Source of the DNA: Alectryocaccobium sp964389285
GTDB taxonomy: Bacteria > Bacillota > Clostridia > Lachnospirales > Lachnospiraceae
Assembly (NCBI GenBank): GCA_964389285.1
Contig: CAYMCZ010000011.1
Coordinates: 1 to 64,000, forward strand
Direction: 5' to 3'
DNA: 64,000 bases
Each line of letters starts with the position of its first letter. Position 1 is the first letter of the stretch. Positions 52,102-60,304 of this stretch are shown here, piece after piece. The position numbers and the translations under genes are program-made. The notes beneath the pieces were generated by a model. The model did no database searches, had not been told where the DNA came from, and saw nothing but the letters and a program-made list of their open reading frames with translations.

Positions 52102-52731
52102 TCATCTTGTTTTCAGGTATTTCGGCATGAGGACCGTAATCCTGTGATTATCTCCTTCAAGATCAAATACGCTCGAATCCGAGAAATATACATCTTCGTT
52201 AAGATCGGCAAATTCATGTATGTCGCTTATCACGTCGAAGCCGAAGCCGTATTCAATGCTCTTGAAATGCATGGGTATTACATATCTGGGATTGATACGG
52301 TGTATGAGTTCAGTGGCTTCTTTGGGGCCTATGGTATAAAATCCTCCTACCGGAACCATAAGTACATCCAATTCCGTAAGCATTTCTTCCTGTTCGGGCT
52401 CCAGAACGCATCCCAGATCTCCGCAGTGAGCTGCCTTATATTTTCCATCGTCAAAAATCGCAATCCGGTTAATCCCTCTTTTTGCGCCGTATACTTCATC
52501 ATGAAAAGTATTGATGTATTTTATATCAAAAGGCGAATCGAACGAATGAATTATTTCTATCAGATCGACCGCAGCGTGATCCGCGTGACCGTGGCTTGAG
52601 AAAACAAAATTAGCCTTTTCATTTAAGTCGCCGAAACCCGGCACGTATTCGTTTGAATAGGGATCCGTAACTATAGAATAATCTTTGCTTTCTATTTTGA
52701 AACATGAATGTCCCAACCATGTGATCTTCAT
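52102..52731 (-). CDS. MBL-fold metal-dependent hydrolase (UPF0173-like)
   Basis: This 209-aa metallo-beta-lactamase-fold protein has the start ITWLGHSCFKIES, the metal motif SSHGHADHAAVD (H-x-H-x-D-H), and later AAHCGDLG and YVIPMHF. It matches the UPF0173/L-ascorbate-6-phosphate lactonase-like group, whose substrates are mostly unknown. The site binds two divalent metals. AGGAGAG precedes ATG 52731. Confidence 0.88.
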   Translation of the reverse strand: MKITWLGHSCFKIESKDYSIVTDPYSNEYVPGFGDLNEKANFVFSSHGHADHAAVDLIEIIHSFDSPFDIKYINTFHDEVYGAKRGINRIAIFDDGKYKAAHCGDLGCVLEPEQEEMLTELDVLMVPVGGFYTIGPKEATELIHRINPRYVIPMHFKSIEYGFGFDVISDIHEFADLNEDVYFSDSSVFDLEGDNHRITVLMPKYLKTR

Positions 52732-52751
52732 AAAAATCTCTCCTGATAAGC

Positions 52752-53315
52752 TTAATCCTTGCGTTTCATGATTATGTGTTTTTCAAGGAAGAAAGCGGCG
52801 ACAAAGTCGCAGATGCCGTAGATTATCTGAGAAAGAGTTCCGCAGAACTGATATAAACCGGCATCAATCGCGGATGCTGTCGTGAGCGCCGCGCCCTTAT
52901 ATGCTCCTCCCATCGCACGGTATAACCCGTTCTGAATAGGAGCTCCTATGATGGTTTCGATTATGATAAAAGATACAGACATAATCACATAAGTGATTAT
53001 GCTGAACCATCTGTTGTTATTTGCCCTGAATGTTTTTTTTCTGTTGAGAATAAAGCCCACGACTTTCGCTACGATATTCGCCATAAGAAAAGCGATCAGC
53101 GTACCTTGCGCCTGCGGAGGAAAGATCCAGATTTTGACAATCTGATCCATATCCACAAGGGCTATATCCACAACAAGACGGGTAAGCAGGTCACAAACAA
53201 AAGCCAGGAAAGTAAATATTATATAGAATATAACTTCTCTTTTGTTGGGATTGTTCGCAAAATATTTTTTTAATCCGCTCAGCCTGTCTTTTTTGGGAGT
53301 TTCAGAACCGCCCAT
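52752..53315 (-). CDS. GtrA-like membrane protein
   Basis: This 187-aa protein has four hydrophobic helices and the GtrA-type loop FILNRKKTFRA after the second helix. GtrA proteins help flip or handle polyprenyl-linked sugars for cell-surface glycosylation. It is divergent from a family 2 glycosyltransferase about 280 bp away, a pairing often seen. ATG 53315 has GGAG eight bases upstream; ATG 53330 overlaps that site. Confidence 0.8.
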   Translation of the reverse strand: MGGSETPKKDRLSGLKKYFANNPNKREVIFYIIFTFLAFVCDLLTRLVVDIALVDMDQIVKIWIFPPQAQGTLIAFLMANIVAKVVGFILNRKKTFRANNNRWFSIITYVIMSVSFIIIETIIGAPIQNGLYRAMGGAYKGAALTTASAIDAGLYQFCGTLSQIIYGICDFVAAFFLEKHIIMKRKD

Positions 53316-53349
53316 ATTAAGACTCCACATTTTCGGATAATTTTCGATA

Positions 53350-53377
53350 ATAATACTATAAATGCCATTAAAGTCAA
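53350..53377 (-). promoter_or_regulatory. Promoter of the GtrA-like gene
   Basis: The minus strand reads TTGACT (53372-53377), a 16-bp spacer and TATTAT (53350-53355). The rest of the 53316-53593 gap is AT-rich; it also contains TATAAT at 53520-53525 facing the glycosyltransferase, with no clear -35. Confidence 0.5.
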
Positions 53378-53593
53378 GTTTGTTACAGGCTTTAATTATT
53401 TATTAACTGTATTTTAATGTTTTTATTTAATTTTGCCTACAATTCTATTAATTCTCTTGTATTTTACATTAAAGCATATGAAACGGAATATAGTTTACTA
53501 ATGGTTCGCGCTATGATAGTATAATTATATCATTTGGAAAAACACTTTAAAACGACAGCAGTATCCAAACATCTGATCAGGGGGCATTTTTTC

Positions 53594-54349
53594 ATGGACA
53601 TTCTTTATATTGTAATGCCTGCTTATAACGAGGAAGCAAACATAGAAAATACCGTAAATGAATGGTATCCCGTGGTAAAAAGACACAGCGGCAGCGGCGC
53701 CTCGCGTTTGCTTATCATAGATGACGGCAGCAAAGACTCTACCGGTGAAATCTTAGATAAACTTTCAGGCACCCGTCCGCTGATGGAAGTCATACACAAG
53801 AAAAACTCAGGACACGGCAGCACCGTGATGTTCGGATACAGATATGCGCTTCGCGCGGGAGCCGATTACGTATTTCAGACCGATTCCGACGGGCAGACGT
53901 CGGCCTCCGAATTCGAGCCTTTCTGGAGAGACCGGAAAAAGTATCTTATGATAATCGGAAAACGCACGGGCCGCAACGACGGTATTATGCGCAAATTTGT
54001 TTCAGGCTCGCTCAGACAACTTCTTCTGCTTTCTTTCATGACTTATATTCCCGATGCCAACACGCCTTTCAGGCTTATGGAAGCATCCTGCTTAAAGGTA
54101 CAGTTGAGATATATAAGTCCAAACGAAAAGCTGCCTAACATCATGCTTTCCGCAATATATTTAAAAAAGAAACTCCCCGTGTCATACAGAAAGATTACTT
54201 TTAAAAAACGCTGCGGCGGCTCGGGAAGCATCAATATACGGAGCATTTCAAGGCTGACACGTTCTTCAATGAGACGCTTCATCATGCTTGACAAGCGTCT
54301 TTCAAGGGAAATTGCTTATGAAAAGAATTACAGGCGATATAAACAATAA
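53594..54349 (+). CDS. Glycosyltransferase family 2
   Basis: This 251-aa GT-A enzyme has LYIVMPAYNEEANIENTV, LLIIDDGSKDST and the DXD-like metal motif FQTDSDGQT. HKKNSGHGSTVMFGYRYAL resembles dolichol-phosphate mannosyltransferase-type enzymes. It lacks membrane helices, so the divergent GtrA-like protein may supply the membrane part. ATG 53594 has AGGGGG upstream. Its 3' end overlaps holA by 32 bp in another frame. Sugar specificity unknown. Confidence 0.88.
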   Translation: MDILYIVMPAYNEEANIENTVNEWYPVVKRHSGSGASRLLIIDDGSKDSTGEILDKLSGTRPLMEVIHKKNSGHGSTVMFGYRYALRAGADYVFQTDSDGQTSASEFEPFWRDRKKYLMIIGKRTGRNDGIMRKFVSGSLRQLLLLSFMTYIPDANTPFRLMEASCLKVQLRYISPNEKLPNIMLSAIYLKKKLPVSYRKITFKKRCGGSGSINIRSISRLTRSSMRRFIMLDKRLSREIAYEKNYRRYKQ

Positions 54350-55292
54350 AGACTTTAAACGGCTTTATCTGTTATACGGCCCCGAAAAATATCTCTGTCT
54401 TAAGGCACGTGATCTTCTCCTGGACTCGCTCGATATCAGAAATGATATTATGAATTTTACTTCTGTTTCGCAAAAATCACTCTCGGACGATAAAATCATC
54501 GATCTTTGCGAAACAATCCCGTTTTTTTCCGACAGACGGGTAATTCTTTTGGAAGATACCGGTTATTTCAATGAAAAAAACGACAGGCTTGCTTCTTATA
54601 TAAACGATCTGCCTTCTTATCTTACTTTGATATTTACTGAAGATAAAGTGGATAAACGGGGCAAACTGTACAAAGCGGCCTCCAGATATGAAAGGGTAAT
54701 AGAATTTAAACCTTTGACGGAAGATGATCTTTCCAAATGGGTTATAAATCATCTTAAGGAAAACGATATGGCAATCCAAAAAAACGCCCTGGATTATTTT
54801 CTGTCCGGCGTGGGGACGGATTTAAATTACATTTCCAACGAGCTGGAAAAACTGATTGCGTACTGTTCGGAAAACAAAGTGATAACAACAAACGAAATAT
54901 CGGAGATATCTTCATTTCGAACCGAAAACAGAATCTTTGAAATGATCTCGGATATAACCGAAAATAAAAAGACACAGGCTTTGGACAAGTATTATGATCT
55001 TCTGGCCCTGAAAGAGCCTCCGATGCGGATACTGTATCTGATTTCCAGACAATATCTTTTGTTATACAACATAAAAAGCCTGCTCTCATCCGTAAGCGAC
55101 GAGCGCAGAATAGCTGAAATACTTAAAATACACCCTTATGCGGTCAAAAAATCGATACCTGTATGCAGAAAATATAAGGAATCCGATCTAAAAAGCATTT
55201 TAAATGAATGCGCTTCGCTTGAAGAGGATGTGAAAAGGGGAACGCTCAACGACAGACTCAGCGTTGAGCTCATGATTCTGAACAGAAAATAA
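54318..55292 (+). CDS. holA: DNA polymerase III delta subunit HolA
   Basis: This 324-aa protein has the delta-subunit pattern RLYLLYGPEKYLC at the start, FFSDRRVILLED, LTLIFTEDKVDKRGKLYKA, and FFLS-like AAA+ helices leading to LYNIKSLLSS. It loads the beta clamp as part of the clamp-loader complex. ATG 54318 has AAGGGA upstream; the overlap with the glycosyltransferase gene favours coupled translation. The usual partner, rpsT, lies just downstream on the opposite strand. Confidence 0.92.
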   Translation: MKRITGDINNKDFKRLYLLYGPEKYLCLKARDLLLDSLDIRNDIMNFTSVSQKSLSDDKIIDLCETIPFFSDRRVILLEDTGYFNEKNDRLASYINDLPSYLTLIFTEDKVDKRGKLYKAASRYERVIEFKPLTEDDLSKWVINHLKENDMAIQKNALDYFLSGVGTDLNYISNELEKLIAYCSENKVITTNEISEISSFRTENRIFEMISDITENKKTQALDKYYDLLALKEPPMRILYLISRQYLLLYNIKSLLSSVSDERRIAEILKIHPYAVKKSIPVCRKYKESDLKSILNECASLEEDVKRGTLNDRLSVELMILNRK

Positions 55293-55294
55293 AA

Positions 55295-55328
55295 AACCAG
55301 AGGATGAAAGGACGGTTCTCCTCTGGTT
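55295..55328. terminator. Bidirectional terminator between holA and rpsT
   Basis: AACCAGAGGA pairs perfectly with TCCTCTGGTT around 14 nt. The minus side ends in TTTTTTATTTT and the plus side in TTGTTATATTT. Confidence 0.8.
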
Positions 55329-55335
55329 GTTATAT

Positions 55336-55602
55336 TTATTCAGAAATAGAGTTTACAGCTTTGCTCAGACGGGAAACTTTTCTGGATGCGTTGTTTTTAT
55401 GGAAAACACCCTTTGTTTCGGCTTTGTCTATCAGTGAAATAGCGTTTCTGAGTGCAGCTTTTGCGCCTTCTGCGTCATTTGCCGCTATCGCTGTTTCAAC
55501 TTTTTTAATAGCTGTTTTAACACCTGTTTTGACAGATTTATTTCTGGCAGCTTTTGTTCTGTTTACAAGAATTCTTTTCTTTGCGGATTTAATGTTAGCC
55601 AA
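55336..55602 (-). CDS. rpsT: Ribosomal protein S20 (TTG start)
   Basis: This 88-aa basic protein binds 16S rRNA. The sequence from the second residue is ANIKSAKKRILVNRTKAARN, the invariant S20 start. The codon before it is TTG at 55600-55602, with GGAGG eight bases upstream. No ATG is available, so TTG must be the start codon. E. coli rpsT also starts at a non-ATG (UUG), where it is part of autoregulation. A strong promoter lies at 55679-55707 with a leader of about 70 nt. Confidence 0.95.
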   Translation of the reverse strand: MANIKSAKKRILVNRTKAARNKSVKTGVKTAIKKVETAIAANDAEGAKAALRNAISLIDKAETKGVFHKNNASRKVSRLSKAVNSISE

Positions 55603-55678
55603 ACTGTACACCTCCTTATTTAATTATAAAATCACGCAGTTTACGGTCAGACACGGAAAGCCCGCAAACAACTTTTTC

Positions 55679-55707
55679 ATAATAATATACCCTTAAATCA
55701 TTGTCAA
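55679..55707 (-). promoter_or_regulatory. Promoter of rpsT
   Basis: The minus strand reads a perfect TTGACA (55702-55707), a 17-bp spacer and TATTAT (55679-55684), just after the asnA stop codon. Confidence 0.7.
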
Positions 55708-55713
55708 CATAAA

Positions 55714-56721
55714 TCATAAAAGAATTATATTGTTTTTTTCGCATTCTTCTATCATTTCCGGCGGCCAGAGCGAAGCCTGAACTTCACCCACATGGCACCT
55801 GTTGAGTAAAAGCATGCACAGTCTGGACTGGCCTACGCCTCCTCCCATGGTATACGGAAGCTCACCGTCAAGCAGCATCCTGTGAAACGGCAGTGAAGCT
55901 CTTTCAGGACAGCCGGCCTTTTCAAGCTGCTCAAGAAGCGCCTTTTCGTCAACCCTGATGCCCATACTGGAAATCTCAAGCGCAATCCCAAGCGGTTCAA
56001 ACCAGTAAAGAAGATCGCCGTTAAGACTCCAGTCATCATAGTCCGGAGAACGGCCGTCATGCTTTTCGCCGTTTGAAAGCTTATCTCCTATCTGCATGAC
56101 AAAAACGCATCCGTATTCGCTGCAAATGCGGTTTTCCCTTTCTTTTGCACTGCAGCCGGGATATCTTTGCAGAAGCTCCTCGGATGTAATAAAAAACACT
56201 TCTTCCGGAAGTCTGGCAACCGCTTCGGGATATTTATACCAGACAGAATGTTCCATGTGCTTTATCACTTTTACGATCTTCCTGACGACTTCCTGAAGCT
56301 TTTCCACCGTTCTGTCTTCTTTTTTTATGACAAGTTCCCAGTCCCACTGATCCACGTAACACGAATGCAGATTATCCAGTTCTTCATCGCGCCTTATAGC
56401 GTTCATATTTGTATAAAGTCCCTCGCCCGGATTAAAACCGTAGCGTTTGAGCGCATATCTCTTCCATTTGGCAAGAGACTGAACAACCTCCGCATATTCG
56501 CCGGGCAGATCTTTTATATCAAAAGCAACCGGTCTTTCAACTCCGTTCAGGTTATCGTTGAGACCGGAGCTTTTGGTAACAAACAAAGGAGCCGAAATCC
56601 TCTCGAGATTCATTTTTTTCCCAAACTCTTTCTGAAAATGATCTCTGATGAATTTAATGGCGTTTTGCGTCTCCCGCACGTTGAGGCGCGGATCGTAGTC
56701 TTTCGGAATAATAAGATTCAT
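55714..56721 (-). CDS. asnA: Aspartate-ammonia ligase
   Basis: This 335-aa class II aminoacyl-tRNA-synthetase-fold enzyme makes asparagine from aspartate, ammonia and ATP. Motifs include TKSSGLNDNLNGVERPV, LYTNMNAIRRDEELDNLHSCYVDQWDWE (in parts) and GGGVGQSRLCMLLL. Length is right (E. coli AsnA is 330). AGGAGG precedes ATG 56721. I saw no T-box leader upstream. Confidence 0.97.
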   Translation of the reverse strand: MNLIIPKDYDPRLNVRETQNAIKFIRDHFQKEFGKKMNLERISAPLFVTKSSGLNDNLNGVERPVAFDIKDLPGEYAEVVQSLAKWKRYALKRYGFNPGEGLYTNMNAIRRDEELDNLHSCYVDQWDWELVIKKEDRTVEKLQEVVRKIVKVIKHMEHSVWYKYPEAVARLPEEVFFITSEELLQRYPGCSAKERENRICSEYGCVFVMQIGDKLSNGEKHDGRSPDYDDWSLNGDLLYWFEPLGIALEISSMGIRVDEKALLEQLEKAGCPERASLPFHRMLLDGELPYTMGGGVGQSRLCMLLLNRCHVGEVQASLWPPEMIEECEKNNIILL

Positions 56722-56756
56722 GACAGCCTCCTGATATTAAAACCTAACAAAAATGT

Positions 56757-56785
56757 ATGATATCAAAAAAAGAATGACAATTCAA
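56757..56785 (-). promoter_or_regulatory. Promoter of asnA
   Basis: The minus strand reads TTGAAT (56780-56785), a 17-bp spacer and TATCAT (56757-56762). An alternative TTGTCA/TACATT pair is shifted by a few bases. Confidence 0.5.
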
Positions 56786-56839
56786 GATTAAAACAATCGC
56801 GCATTAAAAAAATACCGTGAAATATTAGGAAAATTGCTC

Positions 56840-56868
56840 TTGTATTATTATCTGACTTCTGATATAAT
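56840..56868 (+). promoter_or_regulatory. Promoter of rpmB
   Basis: TTGTAT (56840-56845), a 17-bp spacer and a perfect TATAAT (56863-56868), with a leader of about 60 nt. Confidence 0.7.
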
Positions 56869-56936
56869 TTCATGCGTTATCGTTAGGTTAGATAAAACAG
56901 CTTAATTATAAATATCAGATATAAGGAGGTGCAGTC

Positions 56937-57122
56937 ATGGCAAAATGTGCAATCTGCGGTAAGGGAGTTTACTTTGGCAACGCTGTCAGTCATTCACATA
57001 GAAGATCAAACAAAATGTGGAAGCCAAACATCAAATCTGTACGAGTTAAAACAGAAGGCGGCTCTAAAAAAATGTATGTTTGTACTTCATGTCTTCGCAG
57101 CGGAGCCGTAGAGAGAGCTTAA
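56937..57122 (+). CDS. rpmB: Ribosomal protein L28 (zinc-binding form)
   Basis: This 61-aa protein has the L28 start AKCAICGKGVYFGNAVSHSH and two CxxC pairs (CAIC and CTSC), the zinc-ribbon form that serves as a zinc store in many Firmicutes. An AAGGAGGTG site precedes ATG 56937. It is monocistronic, with its own promoter and terminator. Confidence 0.96.
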   Translation: MAKCAICGKGVYFGNAVSHSHRRSNKMWKPNIKSVRVKTEGGSKKMYVCTSCLRSGAVERA

Positions 57123-57137
57123 ACCGAATAAAAATAT

Positions 57138-57161
57138 GGCTGTCGATCGACAGCCTTTTTT
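57138..57161 (+). terminator. Terminator of rpmB
   Basis: GGCTGTCGATCGACAGCC is a perfect 18-bp palindrome followed by TTTTTT. Its arms share GGCTGTCG/CGACAGCC with the palindromic repeat family. Confidence 0.85.
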
Positions 57162-57172
57162 ATTTAATAATA

Positions 57173-57556
57173 TCATTCTTCATTCTTTTCAAAAACATCA
57201 TCCAGATCCACATCCACCTTATCGTTTATGTGCCTGAATCGGTTTATTATGTCCGGAGCCATCTCAACAAGTTTTGCAATCGTTCCGGGACTCTTTACGC
57301 TGATAACCCTTGTACCCGTGTTATTTATTATGAGAATTGCCGAAGGTGTGATTTTAGCACCAAGTCCCCCGCCTCCGCGGTTTTTTTCATTTCCTTCAAA
57401 AGCTCCAGCTCCTACACCGAAAGAAACATCAGCAAGCGGAATCAGAATACTGCCGTCAACCTTAATGGCTTCACCTACTACCGTCTTTGTGTTTAAAAAG
57501 CCTTCCATTCCGCTCAAGAGAGCGTCCACATTAGCCTTGAAATTATTTTCTGCCAT
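57173..57556 (-). CDS. gerW: GerW/YtfJ family sporulation protein
   Basis: This 127-aa protein has the GerW pattern TVVGEAIKVDGSILIPLADVSFG, GGGGLGAKITPSAILIINN and a terminal helix. In Bacillus GerW is a forespore-made protein needed for germination with some nutrients. Its presence implies a spore-forming lineage, though homologues persist in non-sporulating relatives. Good AAGGAG site. It is paired with the DUF2953 (YtfI) gene, as in Bacillus. Confidence 0.9.
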   Translation of the reverse strand: MAENNFKANVDALLSGMEGFLNTKTVVGEAIKVDGSILIPLADVSFGVGAGAFEGNEKNRGGGGLGAKITPSAILIINNTGTRVISVKSPGTIAKLVEMAPDIINRFRHINDKVDVDLDDVFEKNEE

Positions 57557-57568
57557 TTGTTTTCTCCT

Positions 57569-58447
57569 TTATGTCTGCTTTTTTTTATTATTATCTTTGT
57601 TAAAGAATGGAACTTTCTTTCCGAGAAGCTTTCTTACGTCAGGATCTTTTATTATGCGTACAGCCTGAATAATTACGTAAATAAGAAAAAGCCTTCCGCT
57701 TAAAGCGACATCACATTCAAATTCGGACTCTTTAAAATCAGGATTTATTTTAAGGATATCCGGAATCGGTATGCATAACATTCCGACCGCTCCGAGGATA
57801 TAACCCGTAACAGACGGATCTTCAAAACCGAAATTAATATAACCCTTGACGCGCTTTGGCGCAGCATGCTTCAAAAGATGGCTGAGCGACGGCCATATCC
57901 TTTTCAACATTGCCTTCATCTCTCTGACTTTGCCGATGATTTCGGAGAGTTTATTCATGCCGGAACGCACTTTTTTTGAAAATACGGGATCCGACGGCTC
58001 TTCGAACATATCATCGTCATCAAAGGTTCTGATATTTCCATCGTTATAATCGTAATCTTCGCTTTTAAAAGCTGCCTGCGCGTCTATTTTGTTTTTCAGT
58101 TCCCGATAAAGCTCTGTCTTTTCACCGGGCTTTATAGTCGGCTGTTTTTTTGCGGGTTTGTATTTCGGCTCATCTTCTTTACCGTTCTTTTTTTTCTCTT
58201 TGGATTGTTTTAAGGTTATCCCGAAAATCTTTAAACGCCATTCCGGTTTATTTTCCCTGAATGCGAATACAAACTTTACGACTCCAAACAGCCATCCGAC
58301 TTTGCCGTCTGCCTGGAATTTCTCGTGTTTTTCTATCTTTGCCCTGTAAGTCACGGGAAAGAAAAGAATCAGCGCGATCAACACCAGAACAACTATCAGT
58401 ACTATAAGCAGAACAGAACCTATTGCAGATAGAATACTTAAAAGCAT
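57569..58447 (-). CDS. DUF2953 domain protein (YtfI-like)
   Basis: This 292-aa protein has one N-terminal membrane helix (about residues 9-30), a long charged low-complexity segment (about 90-150), and a C-terminal DUF2953 region including GYINFGFEDPSVTGYILGAVGML. The ytfI-ytfJ pair is conserved in Firmicutes spore formers. Function is unknown, probably linked to sporulation or germination through GerW. It begins at ATG 58447 after GGAG. Confidence 0.85.
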   Translation of the reverse strand: MLLSILSAIGSVLLIVLIVVLVLIALILFFPVTYRAKIEKHEKFQADGKVGWLFGVVKFVFAFRENKPEWRLKIFGITLKQSKEKKKNGKEDEPKYKPAKKQPTIKPGEKTELYRELKNKIDAQAAFKSEDYDYNDGNIRTFDDDDMFEEPSDPVFSKKVRSGMNKLSEIIGKVREMKAMLKRIWPSLSHLLKHAAPKRVKGYINFGFEDPSVTGYILGAVGMLCIPIPDILKINPDFKESEFECDVALSGRLFLIYVIIQAVRIIKDPDVRKLLGKKVPFFNKDNNKKKQT

Positions 58448-58485
58448 CTGCTGGTATCTCCTGTCTTGTTAAAATAATAAAACAA

Positions 58486-58800
58486 TCATGCCGAAAAGAA
58501 TTTTCGAAAATCACAATCTCCTGTTTTTTCGTATATATCTTTCGCCATCGTCTCTATAAGGGAAACCGCTTCCTCCCTAGTTGCGGCGACGCCTACTATA
58601 CAAGGCTCTCCGGATTTGTATTCCCTGCTTTTAAGGAACATTCTCAGAGAATAAATATCGAGTTGTTCGGCAGGGTTTGATGAGAGGGTTATAATGTATG
58701 CCCGACATAAAACTTCCGCTTTTTCGAGGCAGATACGGATCCGATCCATATCTTCGGCAGCCTTTTCCGTCTGATAAAAATCAGGATGCCATACTGTCAT
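58486..58800 (-). CDS. Conserved-looking small protein of unknown function
   Basis: This 104-aa protein starts MTVWHPDFYQTEKAAEDM and is helix-rich (two predicted helical stretches, then EEAVSLIETMAKDIYEKTG). No recognised domain, signal or metal motif. ATG 58800 lies two bases before the penicillin-binding protein stop and has GGAGG seven bases upstream, so it is a real, cotranscribed gene. The frame is open to 58866, but that part overlaps the PBP C-terminus. It may assist the neighbouring cell-wall genes; this is position-based only. Confidence 0.7.
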   Translation of the reverse strand: MTVWHPDFYQTEKAAEDMDRIRICLEKAEVLCRAYIITLSSNPAEQLDIYSLRMFLKSREYKSGEPCIVGVAATREEAVSLIETMAKDIYEKTGDCDFRKFFSA

Positions 58801-58801
58801 A

Positions 58802-60304
58802 CTATCCTCCGAAATATCCGGCGAAAATATCACCTGCCATGGAAACAGCAGGCGATTCGCCGTCATAAGCCTCTTCTACGATCACCGCTACAACAATATC
58901 ATTATTACCGGTGTTTGTAAAGCCTGTAAACCAGCTGTGCACATAGCCGCTCATGTTTTCATATTCCGCGGTTCCCGTTTTGCCGCATATCGCATAAGGA
59001 AGGGAAGAAAGAGAAGAAGCCGTACCGGTTTCAACCACATTTCGCATATAGGATTTAATGACTTCCGACTCATAAGAAGTCATCACCTGCCCCATGGAAT
59101 TTACGCTCTTTTCTTCCACGATATTTCCGTCATTTGACTGAGACTGCATTATGAAAGAAGGCTCCAGCATAATACCGTTATTGTAAACGGCCTGCGAAAT
59201 CATTGCCATCTGTACGGGCGTGACAAGGGTGTTGCCCTGACCTATGGCAGTCAGCATCGTGATGCCGTTTGCACCCGTCTCTTCAAGCGTAAAAATACTT
59301 TCCGTCATCGGAAGCCCGCATGAAAACTCGGTGTTGAATCTAAGTGCTTCGGCAGTCTGATAGAGAACATCGGGCGCAAGAAGCTGTGTTGCCAGATACG
59401 CAAACGCACAGTTGCATGAATTCGCAAACGCGGCAGTCAGATTTTCGGCTCCGTGCGCATGAAATCCGGCGCAATGTATCGTACTCTCCGCCTGGGTATA
59501 TTCAGAATCACACTCAAAGGCGAAACTTTCATCAGTGCCGTACTGGTTCAGGTAGGCAAGCGCCGTAACAATCTTAAATGTCGAACCCGGCTCATATAAT
59601 CCCTGAAGCGCCCTGTTTAAAAACGGCGATCCGGCCGATTCCTCGTTCAGCGCCTCCCAGTCTTCATAAACGGTATTGGGATTGAAATCCGGCTGGCTTA
59701 CACATGCCAGCACCTTTGAGGTAGCGGCATCCAGGATTATTACGGCACCTTTGCGGTTTCCCAGCGCGTCGTATGCGGCCTGCTGCAGATTTACATCCAG
59801 GCTTGTTACCAGATCGTCGCCGTATTGTTTTTCGTTGTTAAGATCTTTTACGATACGGTCCGAAAACTCAGTGTGCGACTCCATCAGTACATAAGTCTGT
59901 GTAGCTTCAAGCCCGGAGCTGCCGTAATCCGAATAACCCACCACCTGAGCAAAAAGATTATTGTAAGGATAAACCCTGCTATCATTCTCTTCTTCGTCCG
60001 TATCCGTATATGCGAGTATCGTACCGTCACGGGCAAGTATTTTGCCTCTTATAACACGGTCTGCATTTGCATTCTGACGCGTATTGTAAGGGCTGTTCAA
60101 AAGCGCTTCGCTTTTATATGACTGAAAATATATCATGTAAACGATCATCGCCAGGAAGAGACACAGAAAAATGTAGGAAACCGCCGTATAAGATTTACCA
60201 GTTGAGGCTTTTTTCCGTGGCTTCTGTGATTCTTCGTTCCAGGTCGTCCGTTTCGTCGCTTCCGCCTCTTCGTTTATTCTTTCTTTCTTTTGTTTCTTTT
60301 TCAT
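58802..60304 (-). CDS. Class B penicillin-binding protein (PbpA-like transpeptidase)
   Basis: This 500-aa membrane protein has a basic cytoplasmic tail of 40 residues, one membrane helix (about 42-60) and a short linker with RGKILARDGTILA. The transpeptidase domain has STFK at 241-244, SCN at 296-298 and KTG at 442-444. It cross-links peptidoglycan with the SEDS protein encoded just upstream. The compact N-terminal module resembles actinobacterial PbpA more than the long FtsI/SpoVD. ATG 60304 has AAGGAGATCAGG. The first 110 nt lie inside the upstream gene in another frame. Confidence 0.92.
   Translation of the reverse strand: MKKKQKKERINEEAEATKRTTWNEESQKPRKKASTGKSYTAVSYIFLCLFLAMIVYMIYFQSYKSEALLNSPYNTRQNANADRVIRGKILARDGTILAYTDTDEEENDSRVYPYNNLFAQVVGYSDYGSSGLEATQTYVLMESHTEFSDRIVKDLNNEKQYGDDLVTSLDVNLQQAAYDALGNRKGAVIILDAATSKVLACVSQPDFNPNTVYEDWEALNEESAGSPFLNRALQGLYEPGSTFKIVTALAYLNQYGTDESFAFECDSEYTQAESTIHCAGFHAHGAENLTAAFANSCNCAFAYLATQLLAPDVLYQTAEALRFNTEFSCGLPMTESIFTLEETGANGITMLTAIGQGNTLVTPVQMAMISQAVYNNGIMLEPSFIMQSQSNDGNIVEEKSVNSMGQVMTSYESEVIKSYMRNVVETGTASSLSSLPYAICGKTGTAEYENMSGYVHSWFTGFTNTGNNDIVVAVIVEEAYDGESPAVSMAGDIFAGYFGG

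Noticed and set aside
57138..57155. Fourth member of the palindromic repeat family
   Set aside because: It shares GGCTGTCG/CGACAGCC arms but has no interior and a clear T-run, so it is best read as the rpmB terminator.
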